From Chryseobacterium daecheongense (GTDB lineage Bacteria > Bacteroidota > Bacteroidia > Flavobacteriales > Weeksellaceae): DNA of 64,000 nucleotides. The first letter of the stretch is position 1. Each line of letters opens with the position of its first letter. The notes beneath the pieces are model-generated. The model had not been told where the DNA came from, ran no database searches, and saw only the letters and a list, made by a program, of their open reading frames with translations. Shown piece by piece: positions 46,482 through 56,306 of the stretch. The stretch is taken from assembly GCA_027920525.1 (NCBI GenBank), contig CP115858.1, positions 992,001-1,056,000 of the forward strand. Direction: 5' to 3'. The translations under genes and the position numbers were made by a program.

Positions 46482-46616
46482 TTAAGGACACTGAGCGATT
46501 GGAACTTCGCTACATACTGTCTTATTCAATCTTTCACAGTATACGCAGTATTTTTTAGGTTCTCCGCCATACACTGATTTTAATTCTTCCTTGTTAAGTT
46601 TCTTTAAATTTCTCAT
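46482..46616 (-). CDS. Double-glycine leader, bacteriocin-like peptide
   Basis: 44 residues from ATG 46616 to TAA 46482. The N-terminal 18 residues (MRNLKKLNKEELKSVYGG) are a textbook double-glycine leader: charged, with a conserved L-xx-EEL-xxV-xGG pattern, cleaved after GG by ABC peptidase transporters. The predicted mature peptide is 26 residues with four cysteines at 24, 27, 35 and 43 (CVYC...C...C), suggesting two disulfides or a metal site. This small family is common in Chryseobacterium as 'bacteriocin-like'. No immunity, transporter or modification gene is adjacent. Its terminator is the hairpin at 46450-46471. Confidence 0.75.
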   Translation of the reverse strand: MRNLKKLNKEELKSVYGGEPKKYCVYCERLNKTVCSEVPIAQCP

Positions 46617-46741
46617 ACTTTTTAATTTTAATGTTTGGTAAATTTAAAACGAAGAACAAATTAATTTATTACAGTTTTTTGCAGAAAATTTTCACTATTT
46701 ACACTTAAAAACTATCAAAACTTCTTTTATGAAAAGATTTA

Positions 46742-47137
46742 TTACCTGTTATCAATCTCAACTGTTACAGGCATTACATAGGTATAAGCAATAATGTTGT
46801 TATTAAAATCTTTACGATTTATTTTCAGATTCGTTAAAACATTTTCAATCTCTTTACTTACATTCTTGCAATCACCTGTTGAGTGTACATTCACAATTTT
46901 TCCATTTTCTGTAATATCAAATTTCACTTCTGAATTCACAACACCTTGTTTATATTCATAATTAGTAAAGTCGAAATTATTGATAAGCTCTTTTCGTATT
47001 TTATTGAACGTATCATTTTTGCTCAGCTGAATTTCAGGAATGACATTACCACTTGTAGTCTGTGCTTTTAAAGTACTCAATGAAACAAATCCTATAATGC
47101 ACAGGAATAGGGCACCTATTTGAATTTTATTTTTCAT
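46742..47137 (-). CDS. Exported protein with TonB-C-like domain
   Basis: 131 residues: signal peptide (ends LKAQ), then IRKELINNFDFTNYEYKQGV and VNSEVKFDITENGKIVNVHS, a pattern of a single TonB C-terminal-like domain (FxITENGKIVNV). It has no N-terminal membrane anchor or proline-rich linker of a true TonB, so it may be a soluble relative. Function unknown. Confidence 0.65.
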   Translation of the reverse strand: MKNKIQIGALFLCIIGFVSLSTLKAQTTSGNVIPEIQLSKNDTFNKIRKELINNFDFTNYEYKQGVVNSEVKFDITENGKIVNVHSTGDCKNVSKEIENVLTNLKINRKDFNNNIIAYTYVMPVTVEIDNR

Positions 47138-47485
47138 AACTAATTGATTTTAAATATTGTAATATTCCATTTATAATTACTACTCTAAGTTATTAAAAAT
47201 AATTCATATTCAGTTAATATTTAATTAACATCCAGTTAACATTAAAACATAAAACACTAAATAACAGATATTTAAATAGATTAATAATGTGAAAATTTAA
47301 TATTGGAGTTGAGAAAACCACCTTTTTATACCCTATTTTATCGAAATCTTTACGATCCAATTGGCTTTGATAATCAAGAATCTTTTAGATTTAGGAATAA
47401 AAAAGAGGATAGTACACTATCCTCTCTTTATAAAATGAATTCAGTAAATAAAAATATCTATTCCAATGAACTATAAATTGGATAT
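47138..47485. other. Non-coding region between the TonB-C-like gene and uvrA
   Basis: 348 bp, AT-rich, with short direct repeats (CAGTTAATAT and CAGTTAACAT) near 47211-47240 and the uvrA terminator at 47403-47424. No coding sequence seen. Confidence 0.6.
47403..47424 (-). terminator. Terminator of uvrA
   Basis: A perfect 10-bp stem AGAGGATAGT/ACTATCCTCT, followed on the minus strand by CTTTTTTATT. It lies about 60 bp past the uvrA stop. Confidence 0.85.
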
Positions 47486-50314
47486 CTATAGTTCTTTTTT
47501 CAGAAATTTACCGGTCAAACTTTTCTTAGACTTCACGATTTCTTCCGGAGTTCCCTGGGCAACAATCTGTCCCCCGTGCTTTCCTCCTTCAGGTCCCACA
47601 TCAATAATATGGTCGGCCAATTTGATTACATCCATATTGTGTTCAATAATAATGAATGAATTTCCTAGTTCTACCAATTGATTGATCGCGTCCATCAAAA
47701 TTTTAACATCTTCAAAGTGAAGACCCGTGGTAGGCTCATCAAGAATATAGAGTGTGTTTCCGGTTTGCCTTTTGGCAAGCTCAGTAGCCAGTTTAATACG
47801 CTGGGCTTCTCCTCCTGATAGTGTAGTTGATTGCTGTCCCATTGTAATATACCCTAAACCTACATCCTGTAAGGTTTTAACTTTACTGTAGATCTTAGGA
47901 ATAGGTTGGAAAAACTCTACTGCTTCATCAATTGTCATATCCAGTACATCAGAAATTGATTTACCTTTATAACGGACTTCAAGGGTTTCCCTGTTGAATC
48001 TTTTCCCATTACATGTTTCACAGTGTACATACACATCCGGAAGGAAGTTCATTTCAATTACTTTCAATCCACCTCCCTGACATGTTTCACATCTTCCACC
48101 TTTTACATTGAAAGAAAATCTTCCCGGCTTGTAACCGCGAATCTTACTTTCCGGAAGCTCTGCAAAAAGGTTTCTGATATCAGTAAACATTCCAGTATAA
48201 GTTGCTGGATTGGATCTCGGAGTCCTTCCAATCGGAGCTTGATCTACATCTACTATTTTATCAATATTCTCAAGCCCTTCTATTTTTTTGTATGGCAAAG
48301 GTTCCTGAACCGCTCTGTAAAAATGCTTGTTCAATATAGGATATAATGTTCCGTTAATCAGAGAAGACTTACCACTTCCCGAAATTCCTGTTACCACCAC
48401 AAGCTTTCCTAAAGGAATATTGAGATTTACATTTTTAAGGTTGTTTCCTGTAGCTCCTTTTAAAACGATGCTCTTACCATTTCCAGATCTTCTTTCGGCT
48501 GGTATTTCGATTTTTCTTTTTCCATTAATGTAATCCGCTGTGATAGTGTCGGCTTTCAAAAGATCTTTAGGTTTTCCCTGCCATAGAATTTCACCTCCAA
48601 ACTTCCCGGCTCTAGGACCAATATCCAGAACCTCATCCGCTTCAAGGATCATATCTTTATCGTGCTCTACCACTAAAACAGAATTTCCGATATCTCTCAG
48701 GTTCTTCAATGAATTGATCAGCCTCTCATTATCCCTTTGGTGAAGTCCGATACTGGGTTCATCCAGGATGTAAAGAACATTAACCAATTGAGAACCGATC
48801 TGTGTAGCCAGACGTATCCTTTGGGATTCTCCCCCTGAAAGCGTTTTTGAGCTTCTGCTTAAGCTTAAATAGTCTAATCCTACATCCAGCAAGAACTGAA
48901 GCCTGGTTTCGATTTCTTTTAAGATTTCGTAAGCAATAATTTTATTTTTTTCTGAGAATTTATCTTTAACATCATGGAGCCAATCTTTCAGATCAGCCAA
49001 ACTCAATCCATTAACCTCAGCAATATTTTTACCATCAATTTTAAAGCTCAGACTTGATGGCTGCAGGCGGGTTCCGTTACATTCAGGACATGTTTCCTCT
49101 GTAGTAAAATGTCTTTCCAATAAAACCCCTTCATAAGATTCCTTTTCATCAATAATTTCTTCCATAAAAGGAATCAATCCATCAAAATTAATCTTTATCT
49201 TTTTAGTGATCCCTGCATATTTAAGGTCTTTGTTAAATTCTTTATGACATCCATAATATATATATTCCAAAGCTTCTTCAGGAATATCCTTCATGGGAGT
49301 TGTAAGACCTAAACCAAATATCTCCAGGATATTTTTAATCTGTGCTAAAATCCATTTATTCGATTTAATATCTTCTAAAGGCAACAGACCTCCCTGATTA
49401 ATGGATAATTTAGGGTTTTCCACAAAATAATCCGTATTAATCTTTTTAATAGTACCAAGACCTTTACAGTCCGGGCAGCTTCCTTTCGGCGAGTTGAAGG
49501 AGAATGTATTGGGTTCCGGCAATGCTAATGAATGTCCTGTTTCTGCATCCATTAAGTTTTTTGAAAAGTACTCAATTTCCGTACTTCCTAGTTTTTGAAT
49601 TCCGATAATTCCCTCTCCCATCTCCATAGCAGTTCTGAGTGACTTCTCCATTCTGCTTTCAGATGCATTTTCTCCAATGATCCAACGGTCAATAACGATA
49701 TCAATATCGTGTGTCTTATAACGATCAAGCTTTAGATCATATTCAATATCCTGTAGTTCACCATCAATTCTTGCCTGCCCATACCCTTTTTTCGCCATCT
49801 GTACGAAAAGCTCATGATAATGCCCTTTTCTTGAACGGACTACAGGGGCCATAAGCATGATCTTTTCCCCTTTATAGTTTTCTTTAATAGTTTCAAGAAT
49901 CTGATCTTCCGTATAGCTAACCAATTTTTTTCCTGTAGAAAGGGAATAGGCGTCAGAAACCCTTGCATATAACAGACGAAGGAAATCATACAATTCCGTA
50001 ACCGTTCCTACTGTAGATCTTGGGTTTTTATTTGTTGTTTTCTGCTCGATAGCAATTACGGGAGATAATCCTTCTATCTTATCGACATCAGGACGTTCCA
50101 ATCCTCCCAAAAATTGTCGTGCATAAGCAGAAAATGTTTCTATATAACGACGCTGGCCTTCTGCAAAAATGGTATCAAAAGCCAATGAAGATTTTCCACT
50201 ACCGGAAAGCCCCGTAATAACCACTAATTCATTGCGTGGAATTTTGACATTGATATTTTTAAGGTTGTGCTCGCGTGCGCCGTAAATTTCTATATATTCT
50301 GTTGATTTACTCAT
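47486..50314 (-). CDS. uvrA: Excinuclease ABC subunit A
   Basis: 942 residues, normal for UvrA. The two ATPase modules are seen: Walker A GLSGSGKS (residues 35-42) and GISGSGKS in the second half, signatures [12 protein letters not shown] and [12 protein letters not shown]. Zinc-finger cysteines are CPDCKGLG in the first insert and CETCQGGG...CETCNG in the second. UvrA recognises distorted DNA and loads UvrB in nucleotide excision repair. It is transcribed alone. Confidence 0.98.
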   Translation of the reverse strand: MSKSTEYIEIYGAREHNLKNINVKIPRNELVVITGLSGSGKSSLAFDTIFAEGQRRYIETFSAYARQFLGGLERPDVDKIEGLSPVIAIEQKTTNKNPRSTVGTVTELYDFLRLLYARVSDAYSLSTGKKLVSYTEDQILETIKENYKGEKIMLMAPVVRSRKGHYHELFVQMAKKGYGQARIDGELQDIEYDLKLDRYKTHDIDIVIDRWIIGENASESRMEKSLRTAMEMGEGIIGIQKLGSTEIEYFSKNLMDAETGHSLALPEPNTFSFNSPKGSCPDCKGLGTIKKINTDYFVENPKLSINQGGLLPLEDIKSNKWILAQIKNILEIFGLGLTTPMKDIPEEALEYIYYGCHKEFNKDLKYAGITKKIKINFDGLIPFMEEIIDEKESYEGVLLERHFTTEETCPECNGTRLQPSSLSFKIDGKNIAEVNGLSLADLKDWLHDVKDKFSEKNKIIAYEILKEIETRLQFLLDVGLDYLSLSRSSKTLSGGESQRIRLATQIGSQLVNVLYILDEPSIGLHQRDNERLINSLKNLRDIGNSVLVVEHDKDMILEADEVLDIGPRAGKFGGEILWQGKPKDLLKADTITADYINGKRKIEIPAERRSGNGKSIVLKGATGNNLKNVNLNIPLGKLVVVTGISGSGKSSLINGTLYPILNKHFYRAVQEPLPYKKIEGLENIDKIVDVDQAPIGRTPRSNPATYTGMFTDIRNLFAELPESKIRGYKPGRFSFNVKGGRCETCQGGGLKVIEMNFLPDVYVHCETCNGKRFNRETLEVRYKGKSISDVLDMTIDEAVEFFQPIPKIYSKVKTLQDVGLGYITMGQQSTTLSGGEAQRIKLATELAKRQTGNTLYILDEPTTGLHFEDVKILMDAINQLVELGNSFIIIEHNMDVIKLADHIIDVGPEGGKHGGQIVAQGTPEEIVKSKKSLTGKFLKKEL

Positions 50315-50468
50315 AATTTGGCGTGACTTTACCTGAAAATCACAATGTGCAAAATTACGGAATTTTATGGAATTTTTTATGTTAAAAAGTGTTAGATTAA
50401 TTAACTCTAAAAGTCCTGTTTTTGTTTTTTAAAGTTTAAATTTACATTGCTTTAACGCTAACTAATCA

Positions 50469-51044
50469 ATGCAAAGACTACGCGACCATATTGAAGAGAT
50501 AACGTCCCTTACTGATGAAGAATTCGAATATATCAAAACATTTTTTACACTCAGGAAAGTCCGTAAGAATCAATTTCTGCTTCACGAAAGTGATGAAGTA
50601 AAATTTGAATTCCTGGCTTTAGATGGAATTTATAAAGTTTTTTACATCGATGAAAATGGAAAAGAACATATTGTACAGTTTGCTAAAAAGAACTGGTGGA
50701 TGACCGATTACATCGGTTTTTTTAAGCAAAACAATGCAACTATGTTTGTGGAATGCCTGAAAGAGGGTGAAGTGGTATGCCTGACCCTTGAAGGAAGAGA
50801 GAAACTGGCGGCTGAATTTCATAAAATGGAACATTTCTTCAGAGTAAAACTTACCAATGGATATATTGCTTTACAGCAAAGGATTACATTACTATTATCC
50901 AGTACACCTCAACAGCGATATGAAGAATTCTCAAGATTATACCCGGATCTTATCCTCCAGATCCCGAAAAAATATGTTGCGGAATATCTGGGCGTAAGCA
51001 GGGAGACTCTAAGCAGATTGTATACCAATAATAACAAGTACTGA
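50469..51044 (+). CDS. Crp/Fnr family transcriptional regulator
   Basis: 191 residues: an N-terminal cyclic-nucleotide-binding-like barrel (residues ~10-130, e.g. EFLALDGIYKVFYIDENGKE) and a C-terminal winged helix with KYVAEYLGVSRETLSRLY near 168-185. No Cys cluster for FNR-type oxygen sensing and no typical cAMP phosphate cassette (RxSSA) are seen, so the ligand is unknown. It precedes the DJ-1/PfpI and quinol monooxygenase genes on the same strand (122-bp gap with its own promoter), which it may regulate. Confidence 0.9.
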   Translation: MQRLRDHIEEITSLTDEEFEYIKTFFTLRKVRKNQFLLHESDEVKFEFLALDGIYKVFYIDENGKEHIVQFAKKNWWMTDYIGFFKQNNATMFVECLKEGEVVCLTLEGREKLAAEFHKMEHFFRVKLTNGYIALQQRITLLLSSTPQQRYEEFSRLYPDLILQIPKKYVAEYLGVSRETLSRLYTNNNKY

Positions 51045-51106
51045 GTGTGATCGAAATCATACTTTTTTTGTGACTCCGATCCTTCTTTTAGCATTCCTTA
51101 TCACCA

Positions 51107-51139
51107 TAAATTTGCTATATCAATCGGAAGAATTCCGAT
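51107..51139 (+). promoter_or_regulatory. Predicted promoter and palindromic operator of the DJ-1 gene
   Basis: TAAATTTG (51107-51114) fits the -7 consensus. It is followed at 51123-51139 by ATCGGAAGAATTCCGAT, a 7-bp-arm palindrome with GAA centre, in the early leader. It could be a regulator site or a leader hairpin. Confidence 0.5.
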
Positions 51140-51166
51140 GAAGCAAAATAACAAATAATTCAAGTC

Positions 51167-51841
51167 ATGAAACCAAAAGTATTAATCATTGTATCCAATG
51201 CCAGCTCAATCGGGCCGGAAAACAGAAGAACAGGAACTTTCCTTCCGGAAGTAGCACATCCGTATGCAGAATTTTTAAAAGCCGGTTATCAGATTGATTT
51301 TGCCAGTCTGACAGGAGAGACACCATTTTTAGATGCCTTAAATTTAGCTGATGATCCTGATAATTTAAAATTCCTTACAGGTACCGGATGGTCAGATATG
51401 CAAAAAGCAGCTTCGTTATCCGGTTTTAATAGTAATGAATATGATGCGGTGTTCATACCCGGTGGTTTAGCACCAATGGTAGATATGCCGGAAGCACCTC
51501 TTCTCAAGAAATTTATAGCTGAGATATATGAAAAAAATGGTATTGTAGGAGCCGTATGTCATGGTCCTGTATCTCTTCTCAATGTACAATTAAGCGATGG
51601 AAGCTATTTGGTAGCCGGAAAAAATATTACATCTTTTACCACGGAAGAAGAAGACAACTATGCGAGAAAAGATGTTCCCTTTGACCTTCAATCTGCTTTA
51701 ACGGAACAAGGCGCTATTTTCCACGCTGCACAACCATGGTCAGCCAACAGCATTGCTGATGGGAATCTGATTACAGGACAAAACCCCGCCTCCTCAAAAG
51801 GAGTGGGTGAAAAAATAGTTGCTGCTTTAGAAGCTAAATAA
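51167..51841 (+). CDS. DJ-1/PfpI family protein (HchA-like)
   Basis: 224 residues. The nucleophilic cysteine is C131 in GAVCHGPVSLL with H132, and E28 (LPEVAHPY) is the partner glutamate; this is the DJ-1/HchA triad pattern. Members act as glyoxalase III, deglycases or chaperones against reactive carbonyls. It is followed after 19 bp by an ABM-type monooxygenase, suggesting an aldehyde/quinone stress pair, possibly under the neighbouring Crp/Fnr regulator. Confidence 0.92.
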   Translation: MKPKVLIIVSNASSIGPENRRTGTFLPEVAHPYAEFLKAGYQIDFASLTGETPFLDALNLADDPDNLKFLTGTGWSDMQKAASLSGFNSNEYDAVFIPGGLAPMVDMPEAPLLKKFIAEIYEKNGIVGAVCHGPVSLLNVQLSDGSYLVAGKNITSFTTEEEDNYARKDVPFDLQSALTEQGAIFHAAQPWSANSIADGNLITGQNPASSKGVGEKIVAALEAK

Positions 51842-51860
51842 TCTAATTAAATCTAAAAAA

Positions 51861-52160
51861 ATGAGCCAGAAAGAAGTTTATGTATATGCGAGGTGGCAGG
51901 TAAAAGAGGGAGAATTACCTACCGTATTGAATATGATGAAAGAAGTTGCTGAACAAAGCTCCCGGGAAGATGGAAATTTATTTTATAAACTCCATCAGAG
52001 TCAATCGGATAGGAATACATTGATTTTATTTGAAGGATACAAAGATTCAGAGGCTGTAGAGATACATCGTAATTCTGAATATTTTAAGAAATTGGTATTG
52101 GAACAAATTGTTCCTTTACTCGAAAGCAGAGAAGTGATCCTTATGGATAAAATTGTATGA
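51861..52160 (+). CDS. Putative quinol monooxygenase (ABM domain)
   Basis: 99 residues, one antibiotic-biosynthesis-monooxygenase (YgiN-like) ferredoxin-like domain: VYVYARWQVKEGELPTVLNM, EQSSREDGNLFYKLHQSQSD and LILFEGYKDSEAVEIHRNSE. These small cofactor-free enzymes oxidise quinols or act in stress responses. It is the second gene of the DJ-1 transcript. A 17-bp hairpin follows. Confidence 0.88.
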   Translation: MSQKEVYVYARWQVKEGELPTVLNMMKEVAEQSSREDGNLFYKLHQSQSDRNTLILFEGYKDSEAVEIHRNSEYFKKLVLEQIVPLLESREVILMDKIV

Positions 52161-52170
52161 TGCCTTTATA

Positions 52171-52213
52171 AAATTAAAATTCCGGAAATTATGTTTTTCC
52201 GGAATTTTAATTT
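52171..52213. terminator. Bidirectional terminator overlapping the tssF stop codon
   Basis: A perfect 17-bp stem (52171-52187 and 52197-52213) with AT-rich outer ends. It overlaps the first bases of the tssF stop, so tssF and the monooxygenase gene share it. Confidence 0.8.
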
Positions 52214-54095
52214 AGTTTTCAAAAAAGTCAACATCTTCGTTACTGATACTGACAATATATTCTATACCATCTATTGCTTTAGAAATGATTTGGTTCCGAA
52301 GCATGTTGGACATATTCTCCCAATACGCTCTTCCGTAAAAAGAATAATTCTGAGGGATAATTTCAATCTCTACTGTTCGTACAAAACCTTCCTTAGGCTT
52401 ATTACTGATCATAGTTCCCCTTCTCACCCTTACCTCTTTCAGTTCATCTTTAAGTACCATTCTGCAATAATTTTTCACATCTTCCAATGAGATTATCTTA
52501 TCACGGGTTGTAAGTGCATATTTATAGGCCTGAATGCTGTCTGTTCCTTTTTGTTCCTCAGCTCCTCCGATTGTTTCTGTAAGAAGTACTAAAGACTGCG
52601 ATTTCAGCTGATTGGATAATTCGGTTCCCGGACGCATATGATTGGCCAGAGTACAATGAGTAATCCAAAAGGATGCATATGTATGATCAGTCTTTTCAAC
52701 AGGTTCCATAATAACGTAATTCAGTTCCTGCTTGATACTTCTTTTAGCATTATTAACCTTTTGTACCATTGATTTCATTTTATCAGACATCTCGCTCAAC
52801 ATCCCTTTTACATTGTCCCTGTTTAAAAGTGAAAATGCTGCAATCTCGTCTCTTGTGAGTTCCAGAACATTGGCAATCATATCGACTGCATTTCTGTTGG
52901 TAAAGCGTTCCATTCCTCCTTTTCTTACCGTATAAAGTCCTTTTTTAAGGTCATCGGTCGGAGTAAAAGGAATTTCCGTATATCTCCTTCCCTCTCCATC
53001 CTGTACCTCATCAACATATAAGAAATGTTCTCCCTCATCTGTTACCAAAGGAATGTTATTTCCCATGATATCAAGGCTGTATTCCGTTTTTTTCCATCCT
53101 CTGTTATAAATAGGAAAAGCATTGAAAACAAATGAGAAATTATCCAGAATTTCTGAAGAAAACTGTGGCGGAAATTCAAAAGTCAGCCATAGATATTGTT
53201 TTCCATCAATATATTTTTCTATCTCTTCTCTTCCTTCAAGGAAATTCAGATTCTGTGGGAGTTTACCGGATTCAGAAAATAAGCTGTTTGATAAGCCTGT
53301 TATTTCAATGAATTTGTGATGGTAGATGCTTTTAATATCTTCAATTGTTTTTGTCCTGATCGATTGTTCACGGAACATTTGTTCATATCCTTCTGCCTGA
53401 GCATTTTTAAGATATGATAAGCCTTCCCTCACAAATAATGGATTGCCATCGCTTGTAACCGTAAGATAAGGCAATAGCTTATAAACAAAGTCCAGATGTT
53501 CAAAGGCAGGATTGGAGCAAAATATACTTAAATATTTAGGAAAATTCTCACTTACGTACTTAGAGACATCCACTCCAATGGTTACCTTACGGTAATCTTC
53601 CGGTTTTCCCTGAAATCTTGAAATAGGTATTTTATTCAGTCGGTCATCGATACTATAGCATGTATTCCCTACAAACATAATAGAAGTTTGAATTCTATTG
53701 ATTCTTACATTACCGATTGGCGTAAAAGGAATGTTAACCTGTTTATCCGATTCTGATTTAACCGTAGAGGTCATCTGCTTTCTAAAGAAAAACTCCGTAT
53801 GCTCAAGCAATACTTCTGAAGATTCTGAAGGTTGAGTAAAGGCAATAGCATGCGATGGAATTGGATGTGTATAAATAGAAGGAGTCAGTAATTTTGCCAG
53901 TTTCTCTAAAATACGGGCATTTACGGTCTGTATTTCATTATTTGCTTTAAAAATTTCAGTACTGAAGGCATCTATCAGTAATTTCACAAACGGGTCCAAA
54001 GATTGTGGACTTTTCAATCCCCATACTTTCGTTGCGTTTTGAAGCATTCTTGCCTTTACAGATTCTTTGGAATATATATTTTGATCTAGATTCAT
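52212..54095 (-). CDS. tssF: Type VI secretion baseplate protein TssF (T6SSiii type)
   Basis: 627 residues from ATG 54095 (a TTG three codons upstream is possible). The N-terminal region (QSLDPFVKLLIDAFSTEIFK, ILEKLAKLLTPSIYTHPIPS) and the later LTFEFPPQFSSEILD-type strands match the TssF (VI_baseplate J) family. With TssE and TssG it forms the wedge of the contractile-tail baseplate. Its partner tssE is immediately upstream (21-bp gap). No tssB, tssC, tssK, tssG, hcp, vgrG or ClpV gene lies in this window. Confidence 0.75.
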   Translation of the reverse strand: MNLDQNIYSKESVKARMLQNATKVWGLKSPQSLDPFVKLLIDAFSTEIFKANNEIQTVNARILEKLAKLLTPSIYTHPIPSHAIAFTQPSESSEVLLEHTEFFFRKQMTSTVKSESDKQVNIPFTPIGNVRINRIQTSIMFVGNTCYSIDDRLNKIPISRFQGKPEDYRKVTIGVDVSKYVSENFPKYLSIFCSNPAFEHLDFVYKLLPYLTVTSDGNPLFVREGLSYLKNAQAEGYEQMFREQSIRTKTIEDIKSIYHHKFIEITGLSNSLFSESGKLPQNLNFLEGREEIEKYIDGKQYLWLTFEFPPQFSSEILDNFSFVFNAFPIYNRGWKKTEYSLDIMGNNIPLVTDEGEHFLYVDEVQDGEGRRYTEIPFTPTDDLKKGLYTVRKGGMERFTNRNAVDMIANVLELTRDEIAAFSLLNRDNVKGMLSEMSDKMKSMVQKVNNAKRSIKQELNYVIMEPVEKTDHTYASFWITHCTLANHMRPGTELSNQLKSQSLVLLTETIGGAEEQKGTDSIQAYKYALTTRDKIISLEDVKNYCRMVLKDELKEVRVRRGTMISNKPKEGFVRTVEIEIIPQNYSFYGRAYWENMSNMLRNQIISKAIDGIEYIVSISNEDVDFFEN

Positions 54096-54116
54096 AAATT
54101 TCAATTACAATAAGCA

Positions 54117-54557
54117 TTAATCAATAGACATAGGGCTCAGAAACAGTTCTGTAGAAAAGCTAAACCGCTCACCGGTTGCCTCCATTTTGGCATTAATGGC
54201 AATTCTTACTTTTTTCTTTATTTCCGTGTGCTCTTTGGTATCGTAGCTATGTTCTACAATTTGTATGTGGGCGTCAATCTGTGGCTGAACAATTCTTGGT
54301 TCATATTCCTGTATCTGTCTTTTTAGACTTTTAATGAATATATTCTCCCAAACAGCGCTTGTAACTCCATTATCGAATTCAAGGTTCCAAACATCATTTC
54401 CGTAATTTTCATCATATCTGTTTTCTCCTTTTTTAGTGGTTATCAGCAACATAATGTTATGGGCTATACTCTCTCCCATGTCGCAGGTATCAATACTTCC
54501 TCCTTCGGACATTAGTGTTGACGGAACAAAAGGCATTCTGTAATTTGGTGTGTCCAT
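54117..54557 (-). CDS. tssE: Type VI secretion baseplate protein TssE (gp25-like)
   Basis: 146 residues. The core of gp25-like proteins is present: GESIAHNIMLLITTKKGENRYDENYGNDVW, where RxxxxYGN-type residues (NRYDENYGNDVWNLEF) match the conserved wedge-sheath contact. It joins the baseplate to the contractile sheath. It is the first of the tssE-tssF pair, with a 21-bp gap. No other contractile-tail gene is near, so a T6SSiii rather than a phage-tail origin is favoured by TssF. Confidence 0.75.
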   Translation of the reverse strand: MDTPNYRMPFVPSTLMSEGGSIDTCDMGESIAHNIMLLITTKKGENRYDENYGNDVWNLEFDNGVTSAVWENIFIKSLKRQIQEYEPRIVQPQIDAHIQIVEHSYDTKEHTEIKKKVRIAINAKMEATGERFSFSTELFLSPMSID

Positions 54558-54661
54558 ATATCAACTTTTTTGTTTTGACAGTATTATTTCATTCGCATAA
54601 AACAAAATACCAATTTAAACATTTTCAGGAAATAATAAGAAATAAAAATATCATTTAAAAA

Positions 54662-54693
54662 TTACGGCTTTCAAAGTATCTTGAAAGCCGTAA
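54662..54693 (-). terminator. Terminator of the amino acid permease gene
   Basis: A perfect 13-bp stem TTACGGCTTTCAA/TTGAAAGCCGTAA, loop AGTATC. The minus-strand tail is TTTTTAAAT. Confidence 0.85.
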
Positions 54694-54746
54694 ACTATTT
54701 TTTACCTCCGTTGCCAGGATGTTTTTTATTTAGCAAATAGATCGTA

Positions 54747-56162
54747 CTACTGATCTGTTTTTTTGTTCCTGTTGATAAAATAATAGACAGGAAGCCCTAA
54801 TATCACCATTATAAACCCCGGCCAGGTATATTGTTGCTTATAGATCAATAGTAAAATACAAAATCCGGTTCCTATTAATAAATAAATAAGAGGAGTAACA
54901 GGATATAACCAGGTTTTATAAGGTCTCTCAAGATTAGGCTGTTTAAATCTTAAATAAATTACACCAAAAACAGTAATCATATAGAATAAAACAATCACAA
55001 AAGAAATCATATCCAGTAAATTTCCATACTGTCCGCTCAGGCATAATAAAGAAGCCCAGATTCCCTGCATCCAAAGTGCATTTCCGGGAACTGCATTTTT
55101 ATTGTTTTTTTCTGCTGACTGGAAAAACATACCATCTTTCGCCATCGTCTGGAAAACTCTGGCTCCTGCGAGGATCAGTCCGTTATTACACCCAAAAGTA
55201 GAAATCATGACCAGTAAAGCAATAATAATTGTTCCCGCACTTCCAAATATATTATGCGAAGCAGCTACCGCTACTCTGTCATTAGCCGCGAAAGCAATGG
55301 AATCCCTGTCCAAAGCATTCAGGTATACATAATTTACTGCTATATACAGAAGCATTACGGCAGAAGTACCATAGATCATTGCCTTAACCACATTTTTTTT
55401 AGGATTATCAATTTCGCCGGATACAAAAGTAACGCTCTCCCAGGCTACGGAACTGAAAACGGAACCTACCATAGCTGCGGCAATACCTCCAAGTAAGGTC
55501 ATTCCTCCAATAGGCTCCCATCCATGTTTAAGAAAATTTCCGCTAATATCTTTTTTCAGATTGTTAAATGAGTCATAACCAAATTCAAAATTTTCAGAAA
55601 GATGGGAAACATCAACTAAAATAAATCCGGCTGCAATAAGACCTATTAATGCTATAATTTTAGAGCCTGTAAAGATATTCTGTAAAATCTTCCCGCTTTC
55701 TACTCCTCTTGTGTTGATGTATGTAAGAAGAAGAATAACGACAATTGCTAATATCTGGATCCACGTTATTTTAAACTCACCACTCTGGAAAATTGCTTCA
55801 GCATCATTAAGTGCTGGAATCAGGTAAGCAGTAAATTTACCGAAAGCCATTGCAACGGCAGCAATAGTACCCGTCTGAATAACCGTAAAAAGCCCCCAGC
55901 CATATAGAAACCCCATCCTTTTACCGAAAATCTCCTTAAGATAAGTATATTGTCCTCCTGCTTTAGGAAACAATGCAGACAGTTCCCCATAGCTTATTGC
56001 TGCTGCCACTGTCATTATTCCTGTAATAACCCATACTACGATCAACCAGTATCCGGATCCCAGATTCCTCATCATATCGGCACTTACAATAAAGATTCCA
56101 CTCCCAATCATAGAACCCATTACCAACATAATGGCATCCCAAAGTTTTAATTTTTTCTGCAT
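54747..56162 (-). CDS. APC family amino acid permease
   Basis: 471 residues and 12 predicted membrane helices. The first helix SGIFIVSADMM and its preceding GSMIGSG motif are the substrate-binding unwinding loop of the LeuT-fold APC superfamily, and AISYGELSALFPKAGGQYTY is a family block. The substrate could be a cationic or neutral amino acid or polyamine. It stands alone. The next gene on the right is divergent DUF4920. Confidence 0.92.
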   Translation of the reverse strand: MQKKLKLWDAIMLVMGSMIGSGIFIVSADMMRNLGSGYWLIVVWVITGIMTVAAAISYGELSALFPKAGGQYTYLKEIFGKRMGFLYGWGLFTVIQTGTIAAVAMAFGKFTAYLIPALNDAEAIFQSGEFKITWIQILAIVVILLLTYINTRGVESGKILQNIFTGSKIIALIGLIAAGFILVDVSHLSENFEFGYDSFNNLKKDISGNFLKHGWEPIGGMTLLGGIAAAMVGSVFSSVAWESVTFVSGEIDNPKKNVVKAMIYGTSAVMLLYIAVNYVYLNALDRDSIAFAANDRVAVAASHNIFGSAGTIIIALLVMISTFGCNNGLILAGARVFQTMAKDGMFFQSAEKNNKNAVPGNALWMQGIWASLLCLSGQYGNLLDMISFVIVLFYMITVFGVIYLRFKQPNLERPYKTWLYPVTPLIYLLIGTGFCILLLIYKQQYTWPGFIMVILGLPVYYFINRNKKTDQ

Positions 56163-56283
56163 AGATTATTTAGAATTTCCAAATATAAACAAATAAGTTT
56201 CTGATTTTGAATTTTATGCAAAAATTACAAATACACCTATTTTTTATCAAGTATATCTAACTTATTAATTCAATTTTTATTGT

Positions 56284-56291
56284 TATTTTTG
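56284..56291 (+). promoter_or_regulatory. Predicted -7 element of the DUF4920 gene
   Basis: TATTTTTG (56284-56291) fits TAnnTTTG, 16 bp before the ATG at 56307, leaving only about 10 nt of leader. This supports the ATG at 56307 over the TTG at 56280, which would lie upstream of the promoter. Confidence 0.55.
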
Positions 56292-56306
56292 AAAAAAATA
56301 TTAAAA

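Noticed and set aside
52212..54557. Prophage or tailocin remnant in place of T6SS genes
   Set aside because: Only baseplate proteins with T6SSiii-like TssF are present; no phage capsid, tail-tube, lysis or integrase gene is seen. It is not excluded, only less likely.
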